Shown: positions 1-10,800, counted from the stretch's first letter. The stretch is DNA of 64,000 bases from Meghimatium bilineatum (GCA_034231615.1 CM067310.1:3888510-3952509); one strand, 5' to 3'. Notes: a model not told the origin generated them from the letters alone. Made by a program: numbers and translations.

Positions 1-82
1 ACAATAAAGCAGCCTCACCGAATACCCCTATCCACATATGTTGCTGTAACTAAATATTATAATAGTAAGAAGGAATTACTTA

Positions 83-301
83 GTGTCATCATTGATTAAT
101 CTATACAGATCGCTAGTGCTAAGTGTACCCAGGACACGGCTCCAGTATAGACCCTCTCAGCAGAACGTAAACAAGCCTTCATTCGTGACGTTTTTGATTA
201 TCGTTTTATTAATTGTTGGTTACTATTTATATACTTGGAGTCGTCTGCCAAAAAAAAAGCCAAGGGTGACCAACGAAATTCAGGGACATAATAAAAAATG
301 A
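83..301 (+). other. Open frame with a membrane-span-like stretch, repeat-associated
   Basis: The frame is open from about position 50 to a TGA at 299-301 but has no ATG, so it would have to be a 3' exon or a relic. It encodes about 20 hydrophobic residues (FVTFLIIVLLIVGYYLYTW) followed by a basic stretch (LPKKKPR), which looks like a single membrane span with a cytosolic stop-transfer. Positions about 190-295 align by eye with 25405-25500, including the shared block TGACCAACGAAATT, so this is probably part of a dispersed element rather than a host gene. A possible acceptor (CCCAG) lies near 137. The product is not recognised. Confidence 0.3.
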
Positions 302-397
302 GCATTTAAAGTCATAGAATGTTCACTTTCTATTGAGAGGTCTTATAGTACCGTCGATGCTCACCGCATACTTTTATACGAATGTGACAACTGGACA

Positions 398-664
398 CTG
401 AAGGAACAGTCAGTTGCCACCTGCTGAAGGAACAGTCAGTTGCCACCTGCTGAAGGAACAGTCAGTTGCCACCTGCTGAAGGAACAGTCAGTTGCCACCT
501 GCTGAAGGAACAGTCAGTTGCCACCTGCTGAAGGAACAGTCAGTTGCCACCTGCTGAAGGAACAGTCAGTTGCCACCTGCTGAAGGAACAGTCAGTTGCC
601 ACCTGCTGAAGGAACAGTCAGTTGCCACCTGCTGAAGGAACAGTCAGTTGCCACCTGCTGAAGG
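398..664. repeat. 26-bp minisatellite, about 10 copies
   Basis: The unit reads CTGAAGGAACAGTCAGTTGC plus CACCTG, and copies are virtually identical over the whole array. The uniformity suggests a recent expansion. No reading frame of note crosses it. Confidence 0.95.
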
Positions 665-1050
665 ACAAACAATATGAGATCAGAGCACCTATGGACTTGT
701 CCGGCGTGCCATGATGATGATCTGAAGACTAACTAACTAGATCTGAGGACACTGTCAGGGTATAGGCGATAGCGAAAAAGTTTTACTGGCTATGTGGAGA
801 CAATCCTCTTCCCCACTACACAGACGCTGCAAGTGAAGAAGCTGAGAGAATATCATGGAACCGCGACAGAATGGGGTGGGGGTGAGATGATGTGTAGAGG
901 AGAAAGTTATGGGCATCAGTCGGTGTTTTGTGTATCAACGCGCTAAACTGGTTTCAGGCAGATATGTAAAGGACGTTTACTTCAGAGGTGGAGATCTGAG
1001 ATGTGAACTTGATGGTCGGGTGGAAGTTGCCGATCTTATCTTGTCTTATC

Positions 1051-1190
1051 CTAGCCACAAGTGCTACGGGGCGTTTTGGGGAACTTGTCTTCTATCTTTA
1101 GCCACTTGTGTTGCCTTGTTGCTGTAGTATTTCTGATATTATCAATCCATCTGCCTCTTGGTTTTCCTCTTTCTCTGTAATCTTCTTCTT
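1051..1190 (-). mobile_element. LINE C-terminal remnant
   Basis: Minus-strand translation gives RERGKPRGRWIDNIRN followed by a charged tail. This is the typical extreme C-terminus of non-LTR retrotransposon polyproteins (basic G-R-x-R-x-R-W-x-D-x-I motif). Only about 45 codons remain. It abuts the SINE-2 copy at 1181-1332. The clade cannot be told from this little. Confidence 0.5.
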
Positions 1191-1332
1191 CAGCGTTCAA
1201 ATTCCTGCCGGTTCTCGCTTGTAGCATGACAATTATTCTACTATATTTCCAGCAGGATGTAGTCCAGAGAATAGAAATGCGTTGTGCTGCTGTTTTATTT
1301 GCGCTCATAGCTAGAGACATTCTTCGGCGGTG
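1181..1332 (-). mobile_element. SINE-2 copy (short GAA-tailed SINE)
   Basis: On the minus strand this reads from a CCGAAGA head to a tail of GAACGCTGAAGAAGAAG type. It matches at least eight other copies in the window, including a precisely bounded 158-bp copy at 28706-28863. Shared landmarks are GCGCAAATAAAACGG, ACAACGCATTTC and GGACTACATCCTGCTG. Confidence 0.8.
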
Positions 1333-1445
1333 CTCTGTAATCAGAAATTATTTTGTTGTATGCTATAGATGGCAGGCGATCAGGTTCAATTCTCATAAGT
1401 TGTCCATGAAGTGTACACATCCTGGTTGGATCTGTCTTGGACACG

Positions 1446-1510
1446 TCGGTGATGTCAATAGCTGTAGCAGCAGTAACAGTAGTAGTGGTGGTGGTAATGA
1501 TGAAAGTAGT

Positions 1511-1545
<35 letters not shown>

Positions 1546-2020
1546 TGGTGGTGGTGGTAATGATATAAATAGTAGTAGCAGCAATAGTAGTAGTGGTGGT
1601 GGTAATGATGGAAGTAGTAGCAGCAGCAGTAGTAGTAGTGGTGGTGGTGGTAATGATGGAAGTAATAGCAGCAGCAGTAGTAGTAGTTGTAGTAGTAGTA
1701 GTAGTAGTGGTGGTGGTAATGATGGAAGTAGTAGCAGCAGCAGCAGTAGTAGTAGTGGTGGTGGTGGTGGTAATGATATAAATAGTAGTAGCAGCAATAC
1801 TAGTAGTGGTGGTGGTAATGATGGAAGTAGTAGCAGCAGCAGCAGTAGTAGTTGTAGTAGTAGTAGTAGTGGTGGTGGTGGTGGTAATGATGGAAGTAGT
1901 AGCAGCAGCAATAGTGGTAGTGGTGGTGGTAATGATAGAAGTAGTAGTAGTAGTAGTAGTGGTGGTGGTGGTGGTGGTGGTAATGATGGTAGTAGTAGCA
2001 GCAGCAGTAGTAACTATTAA
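1446..2020. repeat. Trinucleotide (AGC/AGT/GGT)n array with periodic AATGAT spacers
   Basis: Runs of AGC, then AGT, then GGT, are each closed by GGTAATGATGGAAGT or GGTAATGATATAAAT, and this block repeats about ten times. The higher-order unit is therefore a run of triplets about 45-60 bp long. Every step is a multiple of three, so long frames open on both strands (poly-Ser/Gly on +, poly-Thr or poly-Leu on -). Those frames are by-products of the repeat, not proteins. Confidence 0.9.
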
Positions 2021-2039
2021 CAGAGACATCAGAAGGAGA

Positions 2040-2690
2040 AGTGTCACGAAAGAACAGAAATACTCTTACATAAAAGTGAACACACAAACGAACACACAGT
2101 ATAACCTGCTTTGTCAATTAGGTATAAATATAACCTCTCAACCGAAGCAGGATGTAAGGGGGAGGAGATAATAGCGAAGTGTTTTATAGACTATAGGTTG
2201 GCAGGATGTGTGGACATTGTGGGCGATTATACCGTCGTCTGCCAGCTTTTGTTGGCAAATGGTTGTGTAAAAGTAATTGTCAATCTTGGACAATCAGGCA
2301 ACATAAATCATATGAAACGTGTTGTTAAAACATGGTTTCAATACTCTCTGTTTACAATGTCTTATGTCACTTTCAGAACTGATGTCACGCAGGTCAAAAT
2401 GACTGTCCCAGTTACAGGACCAGTCAAACGTTCTTGAAAAGTTCAATACTCCCACGCTTATTAGGTTGGAATTTCTGGCAAAAAATATGTACCGATGATC
2501 ATATGATAAGGCACGCCGCATTCGATTACAGAATGAATTGCATAAGTTATACTGAGATGGCAATATACACGTAAAGGTGATTCTCTTTTCACACCATTAA
2601 CGTTGAATTAGAAATATGGTTGTGGGTCTCTATTGGCATACGTTTATACTAAGTGTGATGGGGTCAAAAAACTATAAAATAACGTTGGTT
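2040..2690. other. No recognisable feature
   Basis: Unique-looking AT-rich sequence. Short open frames occur on both strands without splice context or homology I recognise. Confidence 0.4.
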
Positions 2691-2694
2691 CAAA

Positions 2695-2912
2695 AAAGGT
2701 TCAAACGTTGTAGAGAATTGACTTTACTGTACTCGGTATATGTACGATGTCACTCTCAACGATGCGGCACTCTGCCTGTAGCTTCAAATGATAATCCACA
2801 GGGATCTCCGAAAAATCCACCTTGTAAACAAGACGATACAGGCCGGATTCGAACTCATGACCTCTTGAAAATAAGGCGTACAGCTTAACCACTACGCTAG
2901 GGAGATCCACAT
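2695..2912 (-). mobile_element. SINE-1 copy (tRNA-headed SINE)
   Basis: Read on the minus strand it begins GGATCTCCCTAGCGTAGTGG, with an A-box-like TAGCGTAGTGGTTAAGC and a B-box-like GAGTTCGAATCC, as in pol III promoters of tRNA-derived SINEs. A body follows with TTGTTTACAAGGTGGATTTT and GAAGCTAC. It matches copies at 6185, 15882/16609 and 59800. It is not a functional tRNA, since the second half does not fold into one. Confidence 0.8.
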
Positions 2913-3317
2913 AATAACATTGACTTATCTTTTCACTTCACCGATTTTGAAAGCGACAAACTGCCAGACCTGAAGGAAGGAACCAGTATCAGCACTGTAG
3001 TTTTCTCACATCGACACATTACTTTGATCTTTGTAGGTGTCATAAGCATTGTCTCCCTGGACAGTGTCCGCCATAAATTGTCAATAACTGTACTTCCTGT
3101 TCTTAATAGGAAGTTAAGGACTGTAGCGTGTGGGAGCGTATAGTATAGGAGACCTGTAAACTAAAACGTAAACATGAACTAGTTTCGATTTGCATGGATT
3201 CTATTGGTGGGCCTTGGCTATTTTTAGCATGCAACTCCAATTATGTATATAGCAGCCAATCAAAATCCAAATAATAATCAAAAACGTAATTTTATATTAG
3301 TGAAGGAACTATAAAAT

Positions 3318-3400
3318 TGGTAGCATATCCTATCCAGGACGTAGCTATCAACCCAGCATTTGTTGGCTGTGGTGATTTTCTAGGCAATATAAATACGTTC
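3318..3400. repeat. Dispersed repeat fragment, partner at 25794-25860
   Basis: TTGGTAGCATATC followed by CAGGACG, ATCAAC and AGCATTT is shared with 25794-25850 in the same orientation. Like the membrane-span frame at 83-301, it has its partner within 25.3-25.9 kb and in the same order, so both may be pieces of one larger element. The family is unknown. Confidence 0.5.
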
Positions 3401-3404
3401 AGTA

Positions 3405-3985
3405 GGTTGCCAATGCTTTCTGAACGGTCCGGGTGCACAATTGCCTGTGGTGAGGATCGGACTGGGCACAGAAGGAACTATAACAACCGGATGATGCATC
3501 TACAGTATGAACACACTGTACGGGAGAGAAAGTTATGTTCTCTCTCTATGGAATATGTTACCTAGAAATCATATATTCATAGTTCGAATAACACAGGACA
3601 CAATTTAAAAAACAACTTTATTTCATTTTTTATGCCACACTTAAACGTTACGTAGAATAGATAGTGGTTGTGTGATTATTTGAACCGATGCACTCCTGGC
3701 ATACCCATAGGAGCTCTGTCTCTTTCAACAGATGGCGTAGTATACGTATGGTGATAGTTCTCGTGGCACGATGTACATTGTCCAAGCATCACTTGTCAAT
3801 CATCCCCTTCTACTATCTCTCACGAGCAAAGCTAGTGCAATATGAACGGTCAACCCTTCTCGTCGTAAACCTCAAGATAGTTCGAGTGAGTTCGAACTGC
3901 GAAGCTAACCTACTAACCTTCCTGTCACCGAGGCGACTTCTCCTTTGTATCCGCTCATATTTGACACGTCACACCACCTAATGAT
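3405..3985. other. No recognisable feature
   Basis: AT-rich sequence with scattered short frames. I see no repeat family members or coding signal. Confidence 0.35.
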
Positions 3986-4150
3986 TGCTGCGGCTTAGTA
4001 CATGAAGTTATCTTCATCCCCGACGGCAGGTTGCTGCCATGGTACCTGTTTTTACCTTAACACCCCGACGGCAGGTTGCTGCCATGCTACCTGTCTTACT
4101 TTAACAATCCTTACGGCAGGTTACTGCCATGGTACCTACCTTTATCTTAA
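3985..4150 (+). repeat. SINE-5 3' end amplified into three 45-bp repeats
   Basis: The segment GCGGCTTAGTACATGAAG is the 3' part of SINE-5, as at 44270. It is followed by three tandem units at about 4021, 4066 and 4111, each with CGGCAGGTTGCTGCCATG and then CCTGT..TTAACA. The same SINE end underlies the much larger 39-bp array at 17447-18580. Confidence 0.75.
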
Positions 4151-4199
4151 CATGAAAAAAAATTATTGTAATTGACTTTCCGTGTATTACTGTGGCCAG

Positions 4200-4443
4200 A
4201 ATAGGAAGCAGAGAATTTCAACATTATTTACCTTCCATGCATGTTGCAAGAAGAGACTAAGGGGGATATGTGTTGGATTTGGCAATCCCATTCCATATAG
4301 AATCAGTGACCCAGAGATCATGCTATCGTCAGATATGTCAGGCCGAAAGGTGCGGGTTATCGCAGCACAGATGTGTAAACCAAGACGCGGTGCATTCTGT
4401 TCCCCGACCTACAACAGGACTTTGATAATGAACGCAGAATAAA
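4200..4443 (+). mobile_element. SINE-3 copy (long GAA-tailed SINE), diverged
   Basis: It contains TTTACCTTCCATGCATGTTG, the CCATATAG..TCAGTGACCC block, GGCCGAAAGG and an end reading AATGAACGCAGAA. These are the ordered landmarks of SINE-3 seen at 18885-19150 and 44485-44735. Divergence is high, so it is an old copy. Confidence 0.65.
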
Positions 4444-4444
4444 A

Positions 4445-5305
4445 CATCTAGACATCATATTCATTTGTAAGAAATAGCATGTGATATCTCCTGGCACAGA
4501 TTCTCCTGAACTGTTTTTCTGTCATTTCGTAACATTTCTTTCCCACTAGCAAAAAGTGTTACACTTCATGCAGACTAGAACACGAAATGCCTGCATTACA
4601 AATACAAGAGACGCTGAAACAAATCCACAAATATTGTCAGTAATAATTAAAACAAATAATAACATCTCCCCGTATGTTATAATTTAAATATTACTAATAA
4701 CGATGGCGACGCGTTAAAACAAAGAAGCAAAAATAATAATAATAATAATATCAATACAATCTTTTATAAAGAAAATCCCAGCTGAAATATAAATATGCGA
4801 CAGGGGTCAACAACACAAAAACGGACAAGATAAAAGCGGATAGAAAGTCGAAAACATCGCTAATGACCGCGGTTACAACACAACGCTGAAAGCCGCTCAA
4901 GAAATCAGACATTTACCTTAGTGGTCTGAGACTCGGCAGTGAAGACAAATACGCAATTAGCCCCAGGCACAGCCACAGACATTTCGCAAGAAGCATGGCC
5001 TCCAATAAGCTGTGTATGCTTGAGTACACACAAAAAAAATGGGTGTCGCAACTACGTAGACCTGGAACGTGTGAACCAGGACACCGGTTACTAGAAACGA
5101 ACAAGAACCGTACATTTGTAGATAATAAGTGCAGGTAGCGCTATAACCAACGTTACGCAATGTACTCTGGAAATATTGTCAACTAAGCAAAGACCACGTA
5201 CGGCCAACCAATAGAAATGGGAGAAGTTGAAATACTATATCAATAGGTTGCATAAAATATGTATAAATGTCACCGCGGACATGGTAATAAATCTACTATA
5301 GTGCG
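4445..5305. other. No gene seen; short AAT microsatellite
   Basis: The only structure noted is (AAT)n near 4733-4752. The remainder is AT-rich without repeat or coding signal that I can name. Confidence 0.35.
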
Positions 5306-5309
5306 TTTC

Positions 5310-5549
5310 AAAATATGTCACAACAATCAGTACCGTCTCCGCAACGAAGGTTCGTTGCAACGCGCCTGCAACATCTTGTCTCTTATTTTGGTAGTGCACT
5401 GTGCTGGATTGTAACCTGTCCATTTCGTGGTTTGCCTGCCTCCCATCTACTTTCAAAAAGGTCGTCAACACGCTGTCATGATTTTAATATGTCCAAAATA
5501 TCTTTATTTAAAAAAATATTTTTCCCCTTTTACAGTTCTTTCTTTTTTC
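5310..5549 (-). mobile_element. RTE-like LINE 3' end, split by a younger LINE
   Basis: The plus strand carries CCGTCTCCGCAACGAAGGTT and a downstream GTGCACTGTGCTGG block. Read on the minus strand this is a LINE C-terminus ending A-N-L-R-C-G-D-G, better preserved at 40205-40315 and 39655-39790. It is interrupted by the insertion at 5563-5935 and continues at 5949-6090. Confidence 0.5.
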
Positions 5550-5562
5550 ATACGAAATGTTG

Positions 5563-5935
5563 CAACTATAACAAAAAGTGGAAAGAAGACCACCCCAAAT
5601 ATAATGCAGATTACAGGTATTACCAACTATCCAGAAGAGACCAGGTTATCCTGCTGCGCCTCAGAACTGGTCACAACAAAATGAGACATCATTTGTACAC
5701 CAAATTCAAAATAGGTACAACTGGGCTCTGCCATTGCAGCCTTGCGAATATGACAGCAGACCATATCCTACAAGAATGCCCCCAGCATGCAGACCTGAGA
5801 AACAAGACATGGCCCACCCCAATCAGCGTCGAAGAGAAACTGTATGGCACAGTGGAAATTCTAAAACCGACAGCAGCCTATATCGTAGAACCTGGAGTCC
5901 CAACCTGACTGAGCGATGATCGCCGAAGAAGAAGA
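5563..5935 (+). mobile_element. GAA-tailed LINE 3' fragment with 13-bp target-site duplication
   Basis: The C-terminal part of a non-LTR retrotransposon polyprotein is open here. It reads LRLRTGHNKMRHHLYTKF, then a C-x-C...H-x-x-x-x-C type metal-binding pattern (CHCSLANMTADHILQEC), then WP. This is the end of I/Jockey-group proteins. The element ends CGCCGAAGAAGAAGAA. The duplication ATACGAAATGTTG is present exactly at 5550-5562 and again at 5936-5948, which fixes both ends and shows a 5'-truncated insertion. Confidence 0.85.
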
Positions 5936-5948
5936 ATACGAAATGTTG

Positions 5949-6090
5949 TCAGAACCTCTTTGTACGTTTTCTTCTCTGTCCATGAAGTTCTCCCTACTCT
6001 TCACATCTCAAAGTCATCAATTATATCTTCTAGTTCTTTATTGTCCATGTATATGAACTATACATTAATATAGAATAGGTGTAGCATTTT
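5949..6090 (-). mobile_element. Continuation of the RTE-like LINE split at 5563
   Basis: The sequence after the inserted LINE (GTCAGAACC..TTTTCTTCTCTGTCCATGAAG) matches 27575-27610, where the same older element is uninterrupted. This supports reading 5310-5549 and 5949-6090 as one pre-existing element. Confidence 0.45.
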
Positions 6091-6184
6091 ATAAGTATGT
6101 GTCTAAAATATATGCCCATGTTTTAGAATGTGCAACTTTGCAACCATTTAACTAAAATTTATGAAACTTGTCATTAAAAAATGG

Positions 6185-6434
6185 GTTTAAAAACTGTTGA
6201 AGATTGACTTCACTGTACTCGGTTTTCCATATGTACTCCGTCCCTCTCAACGAAGCGGTCGCCGCCTGCCGAGAGTACCACTCATAGCACGTAACTCCGT
6301 AGCTTCAAGTGATAATCCACAGGTATCTCCTAAAAAAATCCACCTTATAAACAAGACGACACGAACCGGATTCGAACCCGTGACCTATTGAACACAAGGC
6401 GAACAGCTTAACCACTACGCCAGGGAGATCCCCG
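6185..6434 (-). mobile_element. SINE-1 copy, near full length
   Basis: On the minus strand: GGGGATCTCCCTGGCGTAGT head, B-box-like CGGGTTCGAATCCGGTTCG, a TTTATAAGGTGGATTTTTTT body, GAAGCTACGGAGTTACGTGC, and an end near CAGTGAAGTCAATCTTCAAC. It is the best preserved of the SINE-1 copies here and serves as my reference. Confidence 0.85.
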
Positions 6435-6611
6435 GACTGGCGATAATTACTTATTAATTCGCTGCCTACTAACCTAATACTATTATATTCCACTGAGTAT
6501 TACCATTTTGCTTCTGTTTCAGTTAAAATCTACAACAGATTTTTTAAATGTCTCATAAGAGCTATATATATAATTAAGACAGATATAATCTTCTTTATAT
6601 TTTAAATCTTA

Positions 6612-6893
6612 CAGTGCTTTCTATGCAGTGCTTTCTATACGGTGCTTTCTATACGGAGCTTTCTATACGGTGCTTTCTATACGGTGCTTTCTATACGGTG
6701 CTTTCTATACGGTGCTTTCTATACGGTGCTTTCTATACGGTGCTTTCTATACAGTGCTTTCTATACACTGCTTTCTAAACAGTGCTTTCTATACAGTGCT
6801 TTCTATACAGTGCTTTCTATACAGTGCTTTCTATACAGTGCTTTCTATTCAGTGCTTTCTATACAGTGCTTTCTATTCAGTGCTTTCTATACA
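6612..6893. repeat. 14-bp minisatellite, about 20 copies
   Basis: The unit is GTGCTTTCTATACG. The left half carries ACGG variants and the right half ACAG or TTCAG variants, so the two ends have homogenised separately. Open frames across it (repeated FLYGAFYTVLSIR) are repeat artefacts. Confidence 0.95.
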
Positions 6894-6940
6894 TATATGT
6901 TCAGTATGATGCAAGTCTTTGAAATGCTGCCCCACCTTTA

Positions 6941-7240
6941 AATAAATAAATAAATAAATAAATAAACCAATAACCCTTCAGGGTCGTAGGGGTACCACAT
7001 TGGATGCCTCAGCACGCAGAGTCATCCAGCGAATTCTATCCTCAGCGATGCGGATGAGTGTGAAAATATCTTGCCCTGTCCATTCCTTGATGTTGTCTGT
7101 CCATGTCTTTATCTTCGAAATGCCGTTCCTGGGAATGTATTTTGATTTGAGCCGCCTGATGCAGATGTCTCTCTGCATCGTAACACGCCACGTCCCTGTT
7201 TCTGTGGCTTTTCAATTCCTGCGTAATCCGGAAAAAAACC
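6941..7240 (-). mobile_element. LINE 3' end with (TTTA)n tail
   Basis: Minus-strand translation gives TWTDNIKEWTGQDIFTLIRI, AEDRIRW and VVPLRP before a stop. This is a typical LINE polyprotein C-terminus (D-N-I-K-E-W-T-G..AEDR..WR). The (AAAT)n run at 6941-6966 on the plus strand is its 3' tail. The 5' part is missing. Confidence 0.7.
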
Positions 7241-7244
7241 AACT

Positions 7245-7685
7245 AAACTGCGCGTTAATCTTGAAAAGTGAACCCGGAGCATTAATTTAAGTACCAGTTT
7301 AATTTTGGTCGTCAGACCATCAATATTCCACTACAGACAAGTCCATATATGATTCCTATGTCACAATTCAGTATGTCCTTCAGCATGTGGTAACTGACCA
7401 TTCCGGTTTGTGGCTTGGTTGATAACTCATCTTTTGGTTCATAAATGCCGCTCGTTTCTTGTAACACCAGGATTCACTCCCGGGTACGATATTCTAGCCA
7501 TAGATTCACAAGAAGAAATACATACCATATCTTCCAACTTCTCCAACTCCATGATTGCATTCAAAATATCAGCACGGTCCAATTAACTGCCACTAGTCAC
7601 TGTGACCACACTTGCGGGTCTGACTGCATCTTTCATTTCCTTCAACACCCACGAGCCCGGGTAAAAAACCGAAAGTAACTCTCTT
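7245..7685. other. No recognisable feature
   Basis: Unique-looking sequence between two minus-strand LINE fragments. It may be old LINE sequence beyond recognition. Confidence 0.3.
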
Positions 7686-7689
7686 CAGC

Positions 7690-9650
7690 TCAGATTATTC
7701 CCTTCTTAAGATATACGGGGTGTTTGTTACCTCTAATATTTTATGGTAGTGTGTCCTGATATAACCTAATTGGACTTTGTCCGCTGGTTGAGAGGATTTC
7801 ATCATCGACGTAAGCTAAGACATCATTTTTCCAAGACATGATGTTAGGGATATGGAGCGGTAGCTTTTGGGGTTCATCTGCAGGTTTGTTACTTTTCAGG
7901 ATGGGAAAGATGTGAGCATTTCTCCAGGATTTAGGCTGTTTTCCATCTCTCCAGGTTTTATATATTAGTTTAAGGAGTAATTATTTCCCAGATGTGCTCA
8001 TGTGTGTTAACATTTTATTATAAATTTGATCTGGTCCAGGAAACGTTATTGGCTTTAGTTTCTTCAACCCTTGTTGGAGTTCCTACATACTGAAGTCATC
8101 TTTAAATATGGCTGAGCTAGTAGTTTGGGCTTTTTCTTGCTGCTTCAGTAGGTACCGCCGCTTCTTGACAGTCTCGGACAGCTAACCTACTCTGTTCACA
8201 CTGGCAAAAAAGCGCTTAAAGTGTTCTGCCTTTTTATGATCTGTGGTGATTGTTCTGTTTCCATTAACACGGGTTTATTGTTTGTTCTTCTTTTCCCAGA
8301 CAAATTGTTGATCAGTCCTAAGCCTTTCTACCATTTTTCCTTAGATCTAAATTAGCGCATGTTTTTGCTCATTTGTCATGTTTGGGCTTCTTCACTATTA
8401 GTTTGACTTTAGTATATGTTTTATTGAAAAGCATTTTTGCTACTTGTAAAGGTGCAATATCAAGGTCTTCTTGTGATATTTTTCCTCTCAAGGATTTCAG
8501 CTTGTATTTCTTTGTTGTAGAATGATTTGTAATATTTCCTACGCCCCTTGGAATGCTTTGTGATGCTGAATTGAGGATAGCTTTGGTTACCTCAGCAGTA
8601 AATTATTCTATTTCATTGCTGTTGATATTACATAGCAGGAAATCAGATGTTTCTTTGAATAGTTTCCAATCTGCTTTGCCAAAATTCCAGCGAGTTTTCT
8701 GTTTGAAATATGCTTTGTTGGATGTAGTTATGGTGGTGAGGATTGGTCTATGGTCATATCCAATCATCAAGTATTTCTAGAGAGCCAAGAGTCTATTATA
8801 TCAGATGAATAGATAGTCAAGTCAGGTCGACTGAGAGATAGATGGCTCATTTGCAAAAGTGTTGGTACAGACTTTGCATCTTGAAGGACTGACAGGTTTA
8901 TTGTTTCACAGAGCTCCTCTATATATCTTTCTGTCGTATTGTGGTTTTAATACTTTGTGGTTTATTTTTTGTGGTTTTGGTAACCCCAATGGGGTGAGTG
9001 GCCATTAAAGTCACCAGCAAATATTGTTTTAAGAAATTGTGTTGTATGGATTTCCAGTAAATTGCAAATGTTCTGAGGTGGGCTGTATATGTTGTAGTTT
9101 GTGTATTTTCCTCCAGTGTGCCAGATGGTCACCTTCAGCATGTCTGTGTGATGAGCTGTTAGCTGGGTGACATATCCCAGAATGTCATTCCTGATATAAA
9201 TAATTATGCCACAGTAGTTGGTACACTTACAGGTATTAATGGTATATCCTGACAGATATGAACCAGTGTCTTTCTGTATAGTCTCCTGTAAGAGGGTCAT
9301 AAGAAAACTACGCCTGTTTGGTCATATAAAGAGACACAACTGTTTGGAAAGACAAATAATGGAGGGAAGAGTACCTGGGAAGAAGAGAAAGAGCAGACCA
9401 AGAAGACGATGGACTGACGACATTAAAGATAACATGAATACATCGCTAGAAAATGCAAGCCATATCGCCCAAAACAGAGAGAGGTTCAGAGAGTGTTCAG
9501 TGGGAAGACAACGTTCTGGAAGGAATACGTTACATGACAAGAGGGTCATATATATCTTGCGAGTGTGTAGTAAATTAGCAAGCTCTAGTTTTGTGTTTCT
9601 TATACCTCAGATGTTCAGTTGTAGGATGTTAAATGAAGGCTATGTTTTAT
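7690..9650 (-). mobile_element. Jockey-like LINE with endonuclease and RT start, broken
   Basis: Read on the minus strand from 9650 it opens with NILQLNIEG-type residues and then an LLQETI motif. It continues into an apurinic-type endonuclease frame (8962-9300) ending FAGDFNGHSPHWG, the catalytic G-D-F-N-x-H block. Near 7900-7965 it reads YKTWRDGKQPKSWRNAHIFP, the N-terminal RT region. The frame between is degraded by stops. A younger LINE fragment (9302-9538) sits inside it. The RT catalytic core (F/YADD) is not in this copy, so the 3' part is lost. Confidence 0.75.
9302..9538 (+). mobile_element. LINE 3' fragment nested in the Jockey-like LINE, 12-bp TSD
   Basis: It translates as RKLRLFGHIKRHNCLERQIM, then RPRRRWTDDIKDNMN, ending K-E-Y-V-T-stop in the related copy at 19151-19492. 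AAGAGGGTCATA is repeated at 9290-9301 and 9539-9550. That gives the exact ends and shows the host LINE was intact across this point before the insertion. Confidence 0.85.
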
Positions 9651-9654
9651 GACA

Positions 9655-10600
9655 ATCCTAACTATGCTGGTTCTTCCTCCAAGTTTTTCTGTGTTTAACG
9701 TTTTGGTGCGTGTGCAAGTGTTGTTGCAGTGTTGTGTATTGTGCATGTCGGTGTATGTGTTGTTGTCGATGTACGAGAAGACGAAACACTGATTTCTGTG
9801 CAGAGAACCAATAATTAAAATATGTTGGGAACCTCTGATGTTGAAAACAAAACCAGGTTAACGACTGGGAATTCCTACTCTTGATTTCCACACATCTGTT
9901 CAATATCACAATATTTATTCCACTTTTTAACCCAAGATCTTCCATATAGAATATACACTAAATTAAAAAAACTTCATTTTTTTTACCAATATTGGTATTT
10001 CGACAGTTTCAGGTCATCAAACTGCAGTCAGCCACGATGCCGGAGTTCGAGGATTAAGTGGGAAATGCTGATATGGAAGAAAATCTGATAATACCAGCCT
10101 GAAATAACTCATTGTTTTTTGGTTAGAAAGCAAGCAAAATATCCGGGTTGCAGATATCAAGGGAATATGATATGTTGTCTTTTTATACATAAAATGACGC
10201 AATATCTGTACAGGAATACGACATCATTAAGTCTTGGCGTGTATTTTCAGATTCCGATTTCAACAAAGCAATTGTCAGGAGGACGCTGGTTTAATGCGTT
10301 CAAGTAGTTAGTCTCGGAATAGTGCATGTGACATGCATATTGTTTTCTCTAGTCCCTGTATCTGGGACACTTGTACACAAAATGTGACATGTCATTCTTT
10401 TCGAATCACACTCGTCAGAGTTATTAGTATCCGGCATTTTCAGCGGATAGTGCTCTGTCGCAGGAAGTATTAAGTGCTTCAACAATATATTTGTTTCAGT
10501 AACACACTCACTCACGCACTAACTCATTCAGCCACTCACCAACTCACTCACACGAATATCAACAGGTGCCGTGTCGACTGCCTAGACGATCTCCACAATT
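9655..10600. other. No recognisable feature
   Basis: AT-rich, with short frames on both strands and a CACTCA-rich stretch near 10503-10555. I see no repeat family or coding signal. Confidence 0.35.
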
Positions 10601-10604
10601 CTCT

Positions 10605-10765
10605 TTTTTCTTCTTCTTCGTCGTTCATTCTCGAACTCCCGCTGGATTTCTCATGTAGCATGGCAATGATCCTACTAGACTTTCAACAAGATGTACTCCA
10701 GAGAATGGAAATGCGTTGTGTTGCTGTTTTATTTGCGGCAATGGCCTGACACATCCGTATTTGGC
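10605..10765 (-). mobile_element. SINE-2 copy
   Basis: On the plus strand it starts with a CTTCTTCTTC run (the complement of the GAA tail), then CGTTCATTCTCGAACTCCCG, and ends near GGCCTGACACATCCGTAT. It follows the same order as the reference at 28706-28863. Confidence 0.8.
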
Positions 10766-10800
10766 AGAACAATTCTCTATGTCCGGTATTTTTAATCAAG

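Noticed and set aside
1226-2047. Long frames on both strands (poly-Ser/Gly, poly-Thr, poly-Leu) as possible low-complexity proteins
   Set aside because: They are forced by a triplet array in which every frame on both strands stays open. There is no start context, splice support or unique sequence in them.
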